From CBDEUK01 sp965250225 (GTDB lineage Bacteria > Pseudomonadota > Gammaproteobacteria > Eutrophobiales > Eutrophobiaceae): a stretch of DNA of 64,000 nucleotides. The notes under the pieces were generated by a model. That model was not told the DNA's origin. It was given only the letters and a program-made list of their open reading frames with translations, and made no database searches. A program made the position numbers and the translations under genes. Shown here piece after piece: positions 8,475 through 17,788 of this stretch (position 1 is its first letter; every line of letters starts with the position of its first letter). Location of the stretch: NCBI GenBank assembly GCA_965250225.1, contig CBDFNQ010000033.1, positions 62,001-126,000 of the forward strand, read 5' to 3'.

Positions 8475-9208
8475 AGATAATATATTTGATATCTTTATTA
8501 GTATTGCCGGCAATGGTTTCAGCTGAGACTGGTATGCAAGTACTTTCAGTGGTCGATAATGCCGATGGAGGACAAACGTATACATTAAGTATTCAGATAT
8601 TGTTGTTAATGACAGCGTTGACAATGTTGCCAGCTGGCTTATTAATGATGACATCTTTCACAAGGATAATAATTGTCCTTGCCATATTACGTCAGGCATT
8701 AGGAACTGCGCAAACACCGAGCAGTCAGGTATTGGTTGGCCTTTCATTATTTTTAACATTTTTTGTTATGGCTCCCGTGTTTGATCAGATTTATTCAGTT
8801 TCTGTTAATCCCTATTTAAATGAGGAAATCAGTTTTCGAAAAGCAGTAGGTAATGCATCGGAACCCATGCGTGAATTTATGTTTGCTCAAACTCGTGAAA
8901 CGGATCTGGGATTGTTTTCAGAAATATCCGGTGCAGAAGAACTTGTATCGCAAGAGGATGTGCCATTTACATTACTGGTTCCTGCTTTTGTTACGAGTGA
9001 ATTGAAAACTGCATTTCAAATAGGATTTTTAATTTTTATCCCGTTTTTGATAATTGATCTCGTGGTCGCCAGTGTTTTGATGTCGATGGGTATGATGATG
9101 CTATCACCTCTAATCATATCCTTCCCCTTCAAATTAATGTTATTTGTTCTGGTCGATGGTTGGGCCTTAATAATGGGTACTTTGGCCAGCAGCTTTTATT
9201 TCACATGA
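8471..9208 (+). CDS. fliP: flagellar type III export gate protein FliP
   Basis: Core pore subunit of the flagellar export gate. It has an N-terminal cleavable signal peptide (ISLLVLPAMVSAE), then the conserved helix LTMLPAGLLMMTSFTRIIIV, followed by ILRQALGTAQTPSSQVLVGL and the C-terminal signature FPFKLMLFVLVDGWALI. At 245 residues it is a standard FliP. It overlaps the fliO stop by 4 bases, a sign of translational coupling. Confidence 0.97.
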   Translation: MKIIYLISLLVLPAMVSAETGMQVLSVVDNADGGQTYTLSIQILLLMTALTMLPAGLLMMTSFTRIIIVLAILRQALGTAQTPSSQVLVGLSLFLTFFVMAPVFDQIYSVSVNPYLNEEISFRKAVGNASEPMREFMFAQTRETDLGLFSEISGAEELVSQEDVPFTLLVPAFVTSELKTAFQIGFLIFIPFLIIDLVVASVLMSMGMMMLSPLIISFPFKLMLFVLVDGWALIMGTLASSFYFT

Positions 9209-9231
9209 ATTTGATTTGATACTGAGTAAAT

Positions 9232-9501
9232 ATGTCTCCTGAGCTGATCATTACTATTGGGCAAAATGCACTTTGGCATTTGACGATGTTGTTACTTGTG
9301 ATTTTGTTGCCTGCATTAATCGTTGGTGTATTAGTTAGCATGTTTCAGGCTGCAACCCAGATTAATGAGATGACACTGAGTTTTATTCCCAAGTTATTGA
9401 TTACTTTGTTAGTGATTGTATTGGCAGGTCCATGGATGATTACCTTACTTACTGAATTTACCTTGCGATTGTTTGAGCAAATCCCGGAATTGATTGGTTA
9501 G
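9232..9501 (+). CDS. fliQ: flagellar export gate protein FliQ
   Basis: 89-residue protein with two membrane helices that packs around the FliP/FliR pore. The motif FQAATQINEMTLSFIPK is the FliQ signature, and the length is normal. It lies between fliP and fliR as usual. Confidence 0.96.
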   Translation: MSPELIITIGQNALWHLTMLLLVILLPALIVGVLVSMFQAATQINEMTLSFIPKLLITLLVIVLAGPWMITLLTEFTLRLFEQIPELIG

Positions 9502-9506
9502 TTATT

Positions 9507-10277
9507 ATGGATATAACAACAACACAAATTATTAGCATGATTGAAGAATGGATGTGGCCATTTTTCAGGATAGCTGGTTTGTTGATGGTAGCGCCTGTTA
9601 TTGGCACACGTTCTATGCCACCGCGTATCCGTTTAATGTCTGCGATAGCCGTGACATTAGTCATAGCGCCAGTGATTCCGAGACCGGAATTGATTGATCC
9701 TCTATCACTTAGAGGGGTGTTTGTCACAATAGAGCAAGTTTTAATTGGAATTGCCATGGGACTGTCAGTCCGAGTTGTCTTTGTTGTCCTGGAAATCGCC
9801 GGACAAGCGATCGGACAGTTAATGGGGTTAATGCTGGCGTCTATGGTGGATCCGCAAAATGGAAATCAGGTTCCCATTGTCGGGCAGTTTTACTTGTTGC
9901 TCGCGACCTTGTTATTCCTCAGTGTTGATGGCCATTTGTTCATGATCCGTCATCTAGCAGATTCATTTTATCTTCTACCGGTAGGCTCAGGTGGAATAGG
10001 GAGGGAAGCGATATGGGTATTTGTAAACTGGATGGGCGTTGTACTTGCTACAGCTGTTTTGATTGCCTTACCAGCTTTGTCTTCGATGCTAATTGTCAAT
10101 CTTGGTTTTGGCGTAATGACACGTTCTGCACCTCAACTTAATATCTTCGCCGTTGGTTTCCCAGTGATGATTGTTCTTGGCATATTGGTGATCATGTTTA
10201 CGCTTGAAGGATTTGTTCCACACATGACCCATTTATTTCAGGAAGCCTTTATCATGATGATGAGAATAATTCAGTAA
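9507..10277 (+). CDS. fliR: flagellar export gate protein FliR
   Basis: Multi-helix inner-membrane protein that completes the FliP5Q4R1 gate. The 256-residue sequence has several membrane helices and the conserved region RVVFVVLEIAGQAIGQLMGL. It starts 5 bases after fliQ and ends 10 bases before flhB, so all are in one transcript. Confidence 0.95.
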   Translation: MDITTTQIISMIEEWMWPFFRIAGLLMVAPVIGTRSMPPRIRLMSAIAVTLVIAPVIPRPELIDPLSLRGVFVTIEQVLIGIAMGLSVRVVFVVLEIAGQAIGQLMGLMLASMVDPQNGNQVPIVGQFYLLLATLLFLSVDGHLFMIRHLADSFYLLPVGSGGIGREAIWVFVNWMGVVLATAVLIALPALSSMLIVNLGFGVMTRSAPQLNIFAVGFPVMIVLGILVIMFTLEGFVPHMTHLFQEAFIMMMRIIQ

Positions 10278-10287
10278 AGGATGAACA

Positions 10288-11430
10288 ATGGCTGAAGAAC
10301 GTGATGATAGTCAGGAAAAAACCGAGGAAGCGACCCCGAAACGCCAACAGGAAGCACGTGATAAAGGGCAGGTTGCTCGTTCCAAAGAATTTAACACCAT
10401 GAGCGTACTCGTTGGATCGATTTTGATCATGATGATTTTTGGTCAGACCATGATAAATGATTTATTGGCTATTATGCATGATGGTTTCGTGATTGAACGT
10501 GCAACTCTTTTTAATAATGAATCAATGATCAGTGCAGGTTATGAAGGTCTTGAAAATATGTTGTTGAGCATTGTGCCGATATTGCTAGGTTTGACGATTT
10601 TGGCAATTGCATCTCCTTTGATAATTGGGGGCTGGATATTTAGTCCTAAGTCCATGACGTTAAATTTTGGAAAGATGAATCCAATTTCGGGCTTTAAACG
10701 AATTTTTGGTGCTAATAGTTTGATGGAATTACTAAAAGCTATGGCTAAGTTTTTAATAGTTTGTTTAATTATGATCAGTTTATTATGGAATAAATCTGAT
10801 ATTTTAATGCATATCGGTAATAGCAGTTTGAAGCCAGCTTTAGCGAATGCAGGTCATGAAATACTTTGGGCGTTTCTTATTTTAAGTTCAGCTACATTTA
10901 TTGTTGCATTGGTTGATGTGCCATTTCAGATATGGGAACACAAACGCAAGTTGAAAATGACCAAACAGGAACTTAAGGATGAAATGAAAGACACGGAAGG
11001 ACGCCCAGAAGTGAAATCACAATTACGAGCCATGCAACAGGAATTGGCTAATCAACGGATGATGGAAGAAGTACCAAAGGCCGATGTGATCATCACCAAC
11101 CCAACACATTTCGCAGTTGCCTTATTGTATGATCAAGAAAATATGCGTGCGCCAAAGGTTGTTGCCAAAGGTGCGGATTTAGTTGCTCAACGTATTCGCC
11201 TAATTGGCGGCAAACACGATGTTACTATTTTTTCCGCACCATTTCTGGCTCGGGCACTTTTTCACACGACCAAAAATAATCAGGAAGTGCCGGAAGGTTT
11301 GTATATCGCCGTGGCTCAAGTGTTGGCTTATGTCTACCAACTAAAAACCAGTAAAAAAGATTGGAATACAGATAAACCCGTAGCTCCTAAAGATCTTCCT
11401 ATTCCTCAAGAATATCAATTCGATAATTAA
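10288..11430 (+). CDS. flhB: flagellar export switch protein FlhB
   Basis: Controls the switch of export substrate from rod/hook to filament. It has a hydrophilic N-terminus (EKTEEATPKRQQEARDKGQV), four membrane segments and a C-terminal cytoplasmic domain. The self-cleavage motif NPTH is intact, with Asn at about residue 271. Length is 380 residues. It is preceded by AAGGATG and followed 2 bases later by flhA. Confidence 0.97.
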   Translation: MAEERDDSQEKTEEATPKRQQEARDKGQVARSKEFNTMSVLVGSILIMMIFGQTMINDLLAIMHDGFVIERATLFNNESMISAGYEGLENMLLSIVPILLGLTILAIASPLIIGGWIFSPKSMTLNFGKMNPISGFKRIFGANSLMELLKAMAKFLIVCLIMISLLWNKSDILMHIGNSSLKPALANAGHEILWAFLILSSATFIVALVDVPFQIWEHKRKLKMTKQELKDEMKDTEGRPEVKSQLRAMQQELANQRMMEEVPKADVIITNPTHFAVALLYDQENMRAPKVVAKGADLVAQRIRLIGGKHDVTIFSAPFLARALFHTTKNNQEVPEGLYIAVAQVLAYVYQLKTSKKDWNTDKPVAPKDLPIPQEYQFDN

Positions 11431-11432
11431 TC

Positions 11433-13532
11433 ATGGCAGCGAATCAAGCAACATTCCTTAATAGTTTCGGTGGATTAAATCGAACAAACATTGGTTCGCC
11501 AATCCTGGTGATGATGATCCTTTTAATGATGGTGATCCCCCTTGCACCGTTTTTACTGGATATGCTTTTCACCTTTAATATCTGTTTGTCGATGGTGATT
11601 TTACTCGCGGTTATCTACAGCAGAAGGCCGCTTGATTTTGCAGCATTCCCAACAATACTCCTTATTTCAACATTATTACGTCTGAGTTTGAATGTTGCTT
11701 CAACACGAGTTGTCTTGTTGAATGGTCATACAGGTACTGATTCGGCAGGAAAAGTTATTCAGGCCTTTGGTGATTTTGTAGTAGGGGGTAATTACACTGT
11801 TGGCTTTATCGTTTTTATCATTCTTGTGCTGATAAATTTTGTCGTCGTCACAAAAGGTGCAGGACGTATCTCTGAAGTCACGGCACGTTTTACTCTGGAT
11901 GCAATGCCCGGCAAACAGATGGCGATCGATGCTGATTTAAATTCTGGTTTGATCAATCAGGAAGAAGCCAAACAACGACGGCTTGAAGTTTCACAGGAAG
12001 CTGATTTTTATGGAGCAATGGATGGTGCTAGTAAATTTGTTCGTGGTGATGCGACTGCTGGCATCTTTATTTTGATCATAAATATTTTAGGCGGTTTAGC
12101 AATTGGTGCCGCTCAACATGGACTGTCAATTGGTGAAGCTGCAAGGATTTATACTTTGCTAACGATTGGTGATGGCCTGGTGGCACAAATTCCATCACTA
12201 CTCCTCTCTACCTCAGCTGCGATTATGGTTACACGAGTTTCTTCAGACGCTGATATGGGCGAACAAATTCTTAAACAATTATTTAAAAATCCAAAAACAT
12301 TACTGATAACGGCCTTAATGATTGGTGCAATGGGAATTATCCCAGGCATGCCGAACATTGCATTTTTATCGATTGCAGGAGCCTGTGCCTTCGGGGCTTA
12401 TTGGTTGAAACAACAACAGGATAATGAAGAGGCTGAAATTGTTGAGGAAGAAATCGTTCCTGAAATTAAACCAGACGAGAGGGAACTTTCCTGGGAAGAC
12501 ATAGAACTGGTTGACGCGATCGGTCTGGAAGTTGGATATCGGCTTATTCCGATGGTTGATAAAAATCAAAATGGCCAATTGTTATCACGTATTAAAGGTG
12601 TCAGAAAAAAACTATCACAAGAACTTGGTTTCCTGCTTCCATCTATTCATATCCGTGACAATCTTGATCTTGAACCAAATACTTATCGGATCACTGTCAA
12701 AGACACAACAATCGCTAAAGCAGATGTACAGCCAACGAATGAGTTAGCGATAAATCCTGGTCATGTCTTCGGTGAATTGCCAGGGCCTGTTTCAACCGAT
12801 CCGGTGTTTGGGCTTGAAGCCGTGTGGATCGATGTCTCACAGCGTGATCAAGCACAATCATTGGGTTACACCGTGGTTGATAGCAGCACGGTCGTTGCTA
12901 CCCACTTGAGTCAAATTCTTCAAGAACATGCTCATGAGTTACTGGGTCATAATGAAGTACAGAAGTTGCTTGAGCAATACGATAAAAAGCACCCCAAAGT
13001 ACTGGATGATATTGTTCCGAAGCTTGTTTCAACCGGCACTATTGTCCGTGTACTTCAAAATTTGCTGCGTGAAAATATTCCTGTACGTGATCTCAAAACG
13101 ATATTAGAAACCATCATTGAGCATGCAGATAAGGCGCAAAATCCGGATCTACTAAGCGCGGCAGTACGTATTTCCTTAGGTCGACTTATAGTCGAAAGAG
13201 TTGTGGGAGAAGAGCCAGAAATACCTGTGATTACCCTGGATAGTTCGCTGGAACAGTTATTGCAGAAAACTTATCAGTCGGTAACGGATGGTAGCGGGGC
13301 AATTGAACCCGGGCTGGCACAGAAAATTCTGGGTTTGCTAAAAGACGCGACAGAACGTCAAGAGGTTGCAGGACAGGCAGCCATACTTCTGGTCCCGGAT
13401 AATTTGAGAGAAATGTTGGCACGATTTGTCAGACAAAATATTTCTCGATTACACGTGCTCTGTTATAGCGAAATACCTGATGGCAAACAAATTAAATTTG
13501 TTGCAACAGTAGGTGGCACGGTTGGTGAATAG
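11433..13532 (+). CDS. flhA: flagellar export protein FlhA
   Basis: Largest export-gate subunit, with an N-terminal membrane channel domain (about residues 1-330) and a cytoplasmic nonameric ring that docks chaperone-substrate complexes. Seen: LDFAAFPTILLISTLLRLSL, the FHIPEP region KGAGRISEVTARFTLDAMPG and the C-terminal ring domain from about residue 350. At 699 residues it is full length. The end is followed by a 50-base gap to flhF. Confidence 0.97.
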   Translation: MAANQATFLNSFGGLNRTNIGSPILVMMILLMMVIPLAPFLLDMLFTFNICLSMVILLAVIYSRRPLDFAAFPTILLISTLLRLSLNVASTRVVLLNGHTGTDSAGKVIQAFGDFVVGGNYTVGFIVFIILVLINFVVVTKGAGRISEVTARFTLDAMPGKQMAIDADLNSGLINQEEAKQRRLEVSQEADFYGAMDGASKFVRGDATAGIFILIINILGGLAIGAAQHGLSIGEAARIYTLLTIGDGLVAQIPSLLLSTSAAIMVTRVSSDADMGEQILKQLFKNPKTLLITALMIGAMGIIPGMPNIAFLSIAGACAFGAYWLKQQQDNEEAEIVEEEIVPEIKPDERELSWEDIELVDAIGLEVGYRLIPMVDKNQNGQLLSRIKGVRKKLSQELGFLLPSIHIRDNLDLEPNTYRITVKDTTIAKADVQPTNELAINPGHVFGELPGPVSTDPVFGLEAVWIDVSQRDQAQSLGYTVVDSSTVVATHLSQILQEHAHELLGHNEVQKLLEQYDKKHPKVLDDIVPKLVSTGTIVRVLQNLLRENIPVRDLKTILETIIEHADKAQNPDLLSAAVRISLGRLIVERVVGEEPEIPVITLDSSLEQLLQKTYQSVTDGSGAIEPGLAQKILGLLKDATERQEVAGQAAILLVPDNLREMLARFVRQNISRLHVLCYSEIPDGKQIKFVATVGGTVGE

Positions 13533-13582
13533 AATGTTTGACAGACAAATTATCGAAATGTTTTATATGAAATAGTTAGCTG

Positions 13583-14881
13583 ATGAAAATAAAAAAATAT
13601 TTTGCCAAAGATATGCGTAAGGCCTTGAACATGGCACGGGACGAACAAGGGCCAGAAGTAGTTATTATTTCGAACCGCAGGGTGGTAGGAGGGGTCGAGT
13701 TATTGGCTGCTGAAAATTATGACGAAAGCTTGTTTGACACTACTGTTAGTAGTGTGGCAGAAACCAGCGAAATGCCTGACACAAGATCACAGGAAGCAAT
13801 TGTCATGCAAGGAAGAGAAAGGCAAGGAAGAGAAAGGCAAGGAAGAGAAAGGCAAGGAAGAGAAAGCGCTATTAATACCTCAGTGACCGAAGTTTATAGT
13901 GGAGCACAAAACGACAGGAAGATCTGGACAGACGATTCTGTACTCGAACGGATGCAAGATGAAATCCATTCATTAAGAAAATTACTCGAACAACAAATGT
14001 CCGGTTTAGCCTGGGGGCAAATCGGACGTAGTCATCCAGTATGGGCTGGCTTGTTAAGACGTTTTGCCCAACTTGGGATCAGTCCTGCTATTGCCAAGAC
14101 GCTGGTTGAACAAATTCCACAAAATATGGATATGGAAAAAGCCTGGCGTATGTCTCTAGCATTTTTGAGTTATCGCATCAAGACAAGTGATGACAATCTT
14201 TTGACCCCTGGCAATGTTTTGGCCTTTGTAGGGAGTTCCGGGGTTGGTAAGACAACAACCATTGCCAAGTTAGCGACAACCATTGCTATGGAAGGTGATG
14301 TGGAAAACCTGATACTGGCAACTACTGATTCCTACCGAATTGGCGGTCGTGATCATTTACGCAGTTACGCGAAAATTCTTGGTGTGCCTGTTTACAGCAT
14401 AAACAATTCCGTCGAGTTTAAAAAACTGCTGGATAAGTATCAGAGCCATAAAACCATATTGATTGATACAGCCGGTTTAAGTCCGATCGATAACAATCAT
14501 GGGGAACAAATCCAGATGCTTGCATCCGAAGTGGATCGAATCAAGATATGCCTGGTTTTATCTGCCAGCACCCAAGCCAGCACTGGACTTGATCATTCCG
14601 GCAACATATACAAACACTTGAAAGCCGATCTATCGATGATTACTAAACTGGACGAAGCCGATTCTATTGGTGGCTTGTTATCATTCCTGGTTGAAAAAGA
14701 TATCACTATTGCCTATGCCTGTGACGGACAGAAAGTCCCGGACGATTTACAGAGAGCCGAAGCCCATAAACTAATTGCACGTGCTGTGTCTCGTTTCAAA
14801 CAACAAAAAACAAACATGGGTGAGGAAGAACTAGAACAGATTTATGGTAAGTATGCGGTTGCTGAACCGTTTGGAGAATAA
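13583..14881 (+). CDS. flhF: signal-recognition-type GTPase FlhF, polar flagellum placement
   Basis: SRP-family GTPase that marks the pole where the flagellum is built, acting against FlhG. The N-terminal B domain begins MKIKKYFAKDMRKALNMARDE. The central variable linker contains a 5-residue tandem repeat (about residues 77-95). The N domain and the NG GTPase domain follow: G1 motif GSSGVGKTTT (Lys at about 223), TTDSYRIGGRDHL, LIDTAGL and TKLDEADSIGG. It is 432 residues long. The ATG is weakly spaced from a ribosome site. Confidence 0.95.
   Translation: MKIKKYFAKDMRKALNMARDEQGPEVVIISNRRVVGGVELLAAENYDESLFDTTVSSVAETSEMPDTRSQEAIVMQGRERQGRERQGRERQGRESAINTSVTEVYSGAQNDRKIWTDDSVLERMQDEIHSLRKLLEQQMSGLAWGQIGRSHPVWAGLLRRFAQLGISPAIAKTLVEQIPQNMDMEKAWRMSLAFLSYRIKTSDDNLLTPGNVLAFVGSSGVGKTTTIAKLATTIAMEGDVENLILATTDSYRIGGRDHLRSYAKILGVPVYSINNSVEFKKLLDKYQSHKTILIDTAGLSPIDNNHGEQIQMLASEVDRIKICLVLSASTQASTGLDHSGNIYKHLKADLSMITKLDEADSIGGLLSFLVEKDITIAYACDGQKVPDDLQRAEAHKLIARAVSRFKQQKTNMGEEELEQIYGKYAVAEPFGE
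13808..13866 (+). repeat. 15-base in-frame tandem repeat inside flhF
   Basis: The 15-base unit GGAAGAGAAAGGCAA is repeated 3.7 times without change and codes for a GRERQ repeat in the FlhF linker. The perfect identity suggests recent slippage or expansion. Each unit is a multiple of three, so copy-number change would alter linker length but not the reading frame. Confidence 0.9.
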
Positions 14882-14907
14882 ATGAATCATATAAATTTCA
14901 GTCTGAC

Positions 14908-15756
14908 ATGACTAACAATACCAACAAGTTTATTCGTGTGATGGCAGTGACCAGTGGTAAAGGCGGTGTCGGCAAAACAAATATTGCTATTAATCTTGCT
15001 ATGGCAATGGCACAACAAGATTTGGCTGTGACATTACTTGATGCGGATTTAGGTATGGCCAATGTTGATATCATGCTGAATCTGAGACCGCTGAGAAATC
15101 TTGAACATGTGATCAAAGGTGAAGCCAGGCTAAAGGATATTGTTATTCAGGGGCCTGATAATATTCGTATAGTGCCGGCATCTTCTGGCATACAAATGAT
15201 GTCGAATTTAACATCACGGCAACACAGGGCACTGGTGCATTCATTTGATGAAATTGCGGCTATGACGGATGTGCTGATAATTGATACCTCAGCTGGTATT
15301 TCGGATAGCGTGGTGCAATTTTGTAATGCTGCACAGGAAGTGTTGATCGTTGTATGTAATGAGCCGGCATCGATTACCGACGCCTATGCCATGATCAAGG
15401 TTCTGAATCAGGATTATGGCATTAAACGCTTTCGCATCCTGGCAAATATGGTGTTTGATGAACAGGAAGGTAAAGAACTCTATCAACGATTATTAAAGGT
15501 TAGCCAACGCTATCTCGATGTAAATCTGCATTTATTAGGGATAATTCCCTTTGATCCCTGTTTTTCCAAGGCATCTCGTTCCCAAAAACCCCTATTGAAC
15601 TGTTTTCCGAGCTCTCCGGCATCAAGATCATTCAAGAAGTTGGCTCAGGCTGCCGATAAATTACCTAGACGTGAGTTAGCCAATGGCAAGATGGAATTTT
15701 TTGTGGAGAAAAAATTGCAATTTGAACCAGAAAATTTGCGGAGGGCGGGTCTATGA
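14908..15756 (+). CDS. flhG: MinD-like ATPase FlhG (FleN), flagellar number control
   Basis: Limits flagellar number and counteracts FlhF and the flagellar master regulator. The deviant Walker A motif SGKGGVGKTN is at about residues 16-25 (Lys 23), with LLDADLGMANVDIML and IIDTSAGISD following; all are typical of the FlhG/MinD group. At 282 residues it has the usual length. The stop overlaps the fliA start (ATGA), so the two are coupled. Confidence 0.95.
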   Translation: MTNNTNKFIRVMAVTSGKGGVGKTNIAINLAMAMAQQDLAVTLLDADLGMANVDIMLNLRPLRNLEHVIKGEARLKDIVIQGPDNIRIVPASSGIQMMSNLTSRQHRALVHSFDEIAAMTDVLIIDTSAGISDSVVQFCNAAQEVLIVVCNEPASITDAYAMIKVLNQDYGIKRFRILANMVFDEQEGKELYQRLLKVSQRYLDVNLHLLGIIPFDPCFSKASRSQKPLLNCFPSSPASRSFKKLAQAADKLPRRELANGKMEFFVEKKLQFEPENLRRAGL

Positions 15757-16502
15757 GTGAGCTAGCCGCGTACAAGGAAACTGCGCAGGGCAGTAAAAAA
15801 ACGGTAGATATGGATGAGTATGTGACCAAGCATGCGACGTTAGTCAAGCGCATTGCTTATCACTTAATGGGTCGTTTGCCTTCCTGTGTTCAGGTAGAGG
15901 ATTTAATTCAGTCAGGGATGATTGGTTTACTGGAAGCAGCCAGGAATTACGATCCGACACAAGGTGCCAGCTTTGAAACTTACGCCGGCATTCGTATTCG
16001 TGGTTCGATGCTGGATGAGATCCGTAAAGGTGATTGGGCCCCACGCTCATTGCACCGGAAGGTAAGGGAAATTACCGCAGCGGTACGGGAAATTGAAGGT
16101 GAAAAAGGACGTGATGCCAGAGACAGTGAAGTTGCAGAACGATTGGAGATGAGTCTGGATGAATATTATCGGGTTTTGCAGGATGCCAGTGGGCATCAAA
16201 TTCTGAGTTTTGAAGATTTACCTAGCAAGGATGGTGGTTTGGTTGATGGTTTTGTTGGGAAGATACCTGGGCCACTGGAAAATGTACAAACAGGAAAGAT
16301 TAAAGAAATGTTAAGTAAAGTGATATCCAGTTTGCCGGAAAGAGAACGTTTGGTGATGTCACTTTATTATGATGAGGAATTGAACTTACGTGAAACAGGT
16401 GAGGTGTTAGGAGTAAGCGAATCCAGAGTTTGTCAAATACATGCGCAGGCATTAATTCGATTACGTGCACGAATTTCAAAATTAATGAATATTGAAGATT
16501 AA
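15753..16502 (+). CDS. fliA: flagellar sigma-28 factor FliA
   Basis: RNA polymerase sigma factor for late flagellar and chemotaxis genes. Region 2 (VEDLIQSGMIGLLEAARNYD, then FETYAGIRIRGSMLDEIRKGDWAPRS) is the FliA signature. Region 3 and region 4 (LPERERLVMSLYYDEELNLRE, then a helix-turn-helix with GVSESRVCQIHAQA) are intact. It is 249 residues. Overlap with flhG is 4 bases. Confidence 0.97.
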   Translation: MSELAAYKETAQGSKKTVDMDEYVTKHATLVKRIAYHLMGRLPSCVQVEDLIQSGMIGLLEAARNYDPTQGASFETYAGIRIRGSMLDEIRKGDWAPRSLHRKVREITAAVREIEGEKGRDARDSEVAERLEMSLDEYYRVLQDASGHQILSFEDLPSKDGGLVDGFVGKIPGPLENVQTGKIKEMLSKVISSLPERERLVMSLYYDEELNLRETGEVLGVSESRVCQIHAQALIRLRARISKLMNIED

Positions 16503-16573
16503 TAATGAGCAAAAAAATACACAGTAATAAATACTCAATCCGATACAGTAATAGTTAATGTTGGAGGTACACC

Positions 16574-16966
16574 GTGAATAAAGAAATGAAGATTCTTATT
16601 GTTGATGATTTCTCAACGATGAGGAGAATCATCAAAAATCTACTGCGCGATCTCGGCTTCACCAATACCGCAGAAGCGGATGATGGCCAAACTGCTTTAC
16701 CCATGTTGCAAAATGGAAAATTTGATTTCCTGGTAACAGATTGGAACATGCCGGGTATGCAGGGTATCGATCTTTTAAAGAATGTCAGAGCTGATGCCAA
16801 TCTGTCCAGTCTGCCAGTGTTGATGGTTACTGCCGAATCGAAACGAGATCAAATCGTTGAAGCAGCTGAAGCCGGTGTCAATGGCTATGTCGTTAAGCCC
16901 TTTACCGCCGCAGTGTTGAAAGAAAAGATTGATAAGATTTTTGAACGTATTGAAGCAGCTGCATAA
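16574..16966 (+). CDS. cheY: chemotaxis response regulator CheY
   Basis: Single receiver domain that carries the signal from CheA to FliM. The acidic pocket near the N-terminus (VDDFS), the phospho-acceptor Asp at about residue 56 in TDWNMPG, the Thr in VTAES and the Lys in VVKPF are all present. 130 residues. The start is GTG, supported by TTGGAGG six bases before it. First chemotaxis gene, directly upstream of cheZ. Confidence 0.96.
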   Translation: MNKEMKILIVDDFSTMRRIIKNLLRDLGFTNTAEADDGQTALPMLQNGKFDFLVTDWNMPGMQGIDLLKNVRADANLSSLPVLMVTAESKRDQIVEAAEAGVNGYVVKPFTAAVLKEKIDKIFERIEAAA

Positions 16967-16983
16967 ACATAACACTGAAGGAG

Positions 16984-17736
16984 TTGAACATGGGTATTGG
17001 AGTGGCAAACCAGGTCATACTAAATGGTGATGAGCGCATTGATTTAGCACGTTCATTGGTTGAACAGCTGGAAGCGGGTGATGATGAAAATATCAATGAA
17101 ACAATTGACCGTCTGACAAACATCAGAGAATCACAATTATTTATGCAGGTAGGGCAGCTGACGCGGCAGTTACATGATTCCTTAGGCAATTGTTCAGATG
17201 GTGAAGAAATTTCTTCACTTGCTAGTAAAGATATTCCAAATGCCAGAGAACGGTTGAATTATGTGATAGAAAAAACCGAAGAATCAGCGAATCGCACATT
17301 GACTGCCATTGAAGCGACGGTTCCTATTTCTGAAGAACTTGAAGACAGTGCAAAACAAATGACAGAAAAATGGGAGAAATTCAAACGTCGTGAAATGACT
17401 GCGGATGATTTTCGTAGCTTATCAAAAGAGATATCAGCTTTTCTTGAAACGGTGTCTGATAAATCTACCAGAGTTCATGAATATATTAATGAGATCTTGA
17501 TGGCACAGGAATATCAGGATTTAACAGGACAAACCATTAAACAAGTGATCGAAATTGTGGAACGTGTAGAAACGAATCTGGTGGAATTGATCAAATGTCA
17601 GGGAATAAGTGTTTGTGGTGATCAACAACAAGGTCCGGATTTGAAAGCAGAAGGCCCTCAGATGAATACTGAGAGCAATAATGTCATGTCAGATCAAGAT
17701 GAAGTTGATGATCTATTGTCCAGCCTGGGATTTTAA
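16984..17736 (+). CDS. cheZ: CheY-P phosphatase CheZ
   Basis: Dephosphorylates CheY-P. A long helical hairpin fills most of the 250-residue protein. The catalytic region MAQEYQDLTGQTIKQVIEI contains the conserved Asp and Gln of the CheZ active site. The C-terminal tail DEVDDLLSSLGF is the CheY-binding peptide. AAGGAG precedes the ATG. Confidence 0.96.
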   Translation: MNMGIGVANQVILNGDERIDLARSLVEQLEAGDDENINETIDRLTNIRESQLFMQVGQLTRQLHDSLGNCSDGEEISSLASKDIPNARERLNYVIEKTEESANRTLTAIEATVPISEELEDSAKQMTEKWEKFKRREMTADDFRSLSKEISAFLETVSDKSTRVHEYINEILMAQEYQDLTGQTIKQVIEIVERVETNLVELIKCQGISVCGDQQQGPDLKAEGPQMNTESNNVMSDQDEVDDLLSSLGF

Positions 17737-17788
17737 TCAGTCAACAATCGTGATGACAAGCCTGAGATATATGAGGAATTTGATTTAA

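Noticed and set aside
13808..13866. Possible CRISPR or direct-repeat array
   Set aside because: The repeats are contiguous without spacers and are coding in frame within flhF.
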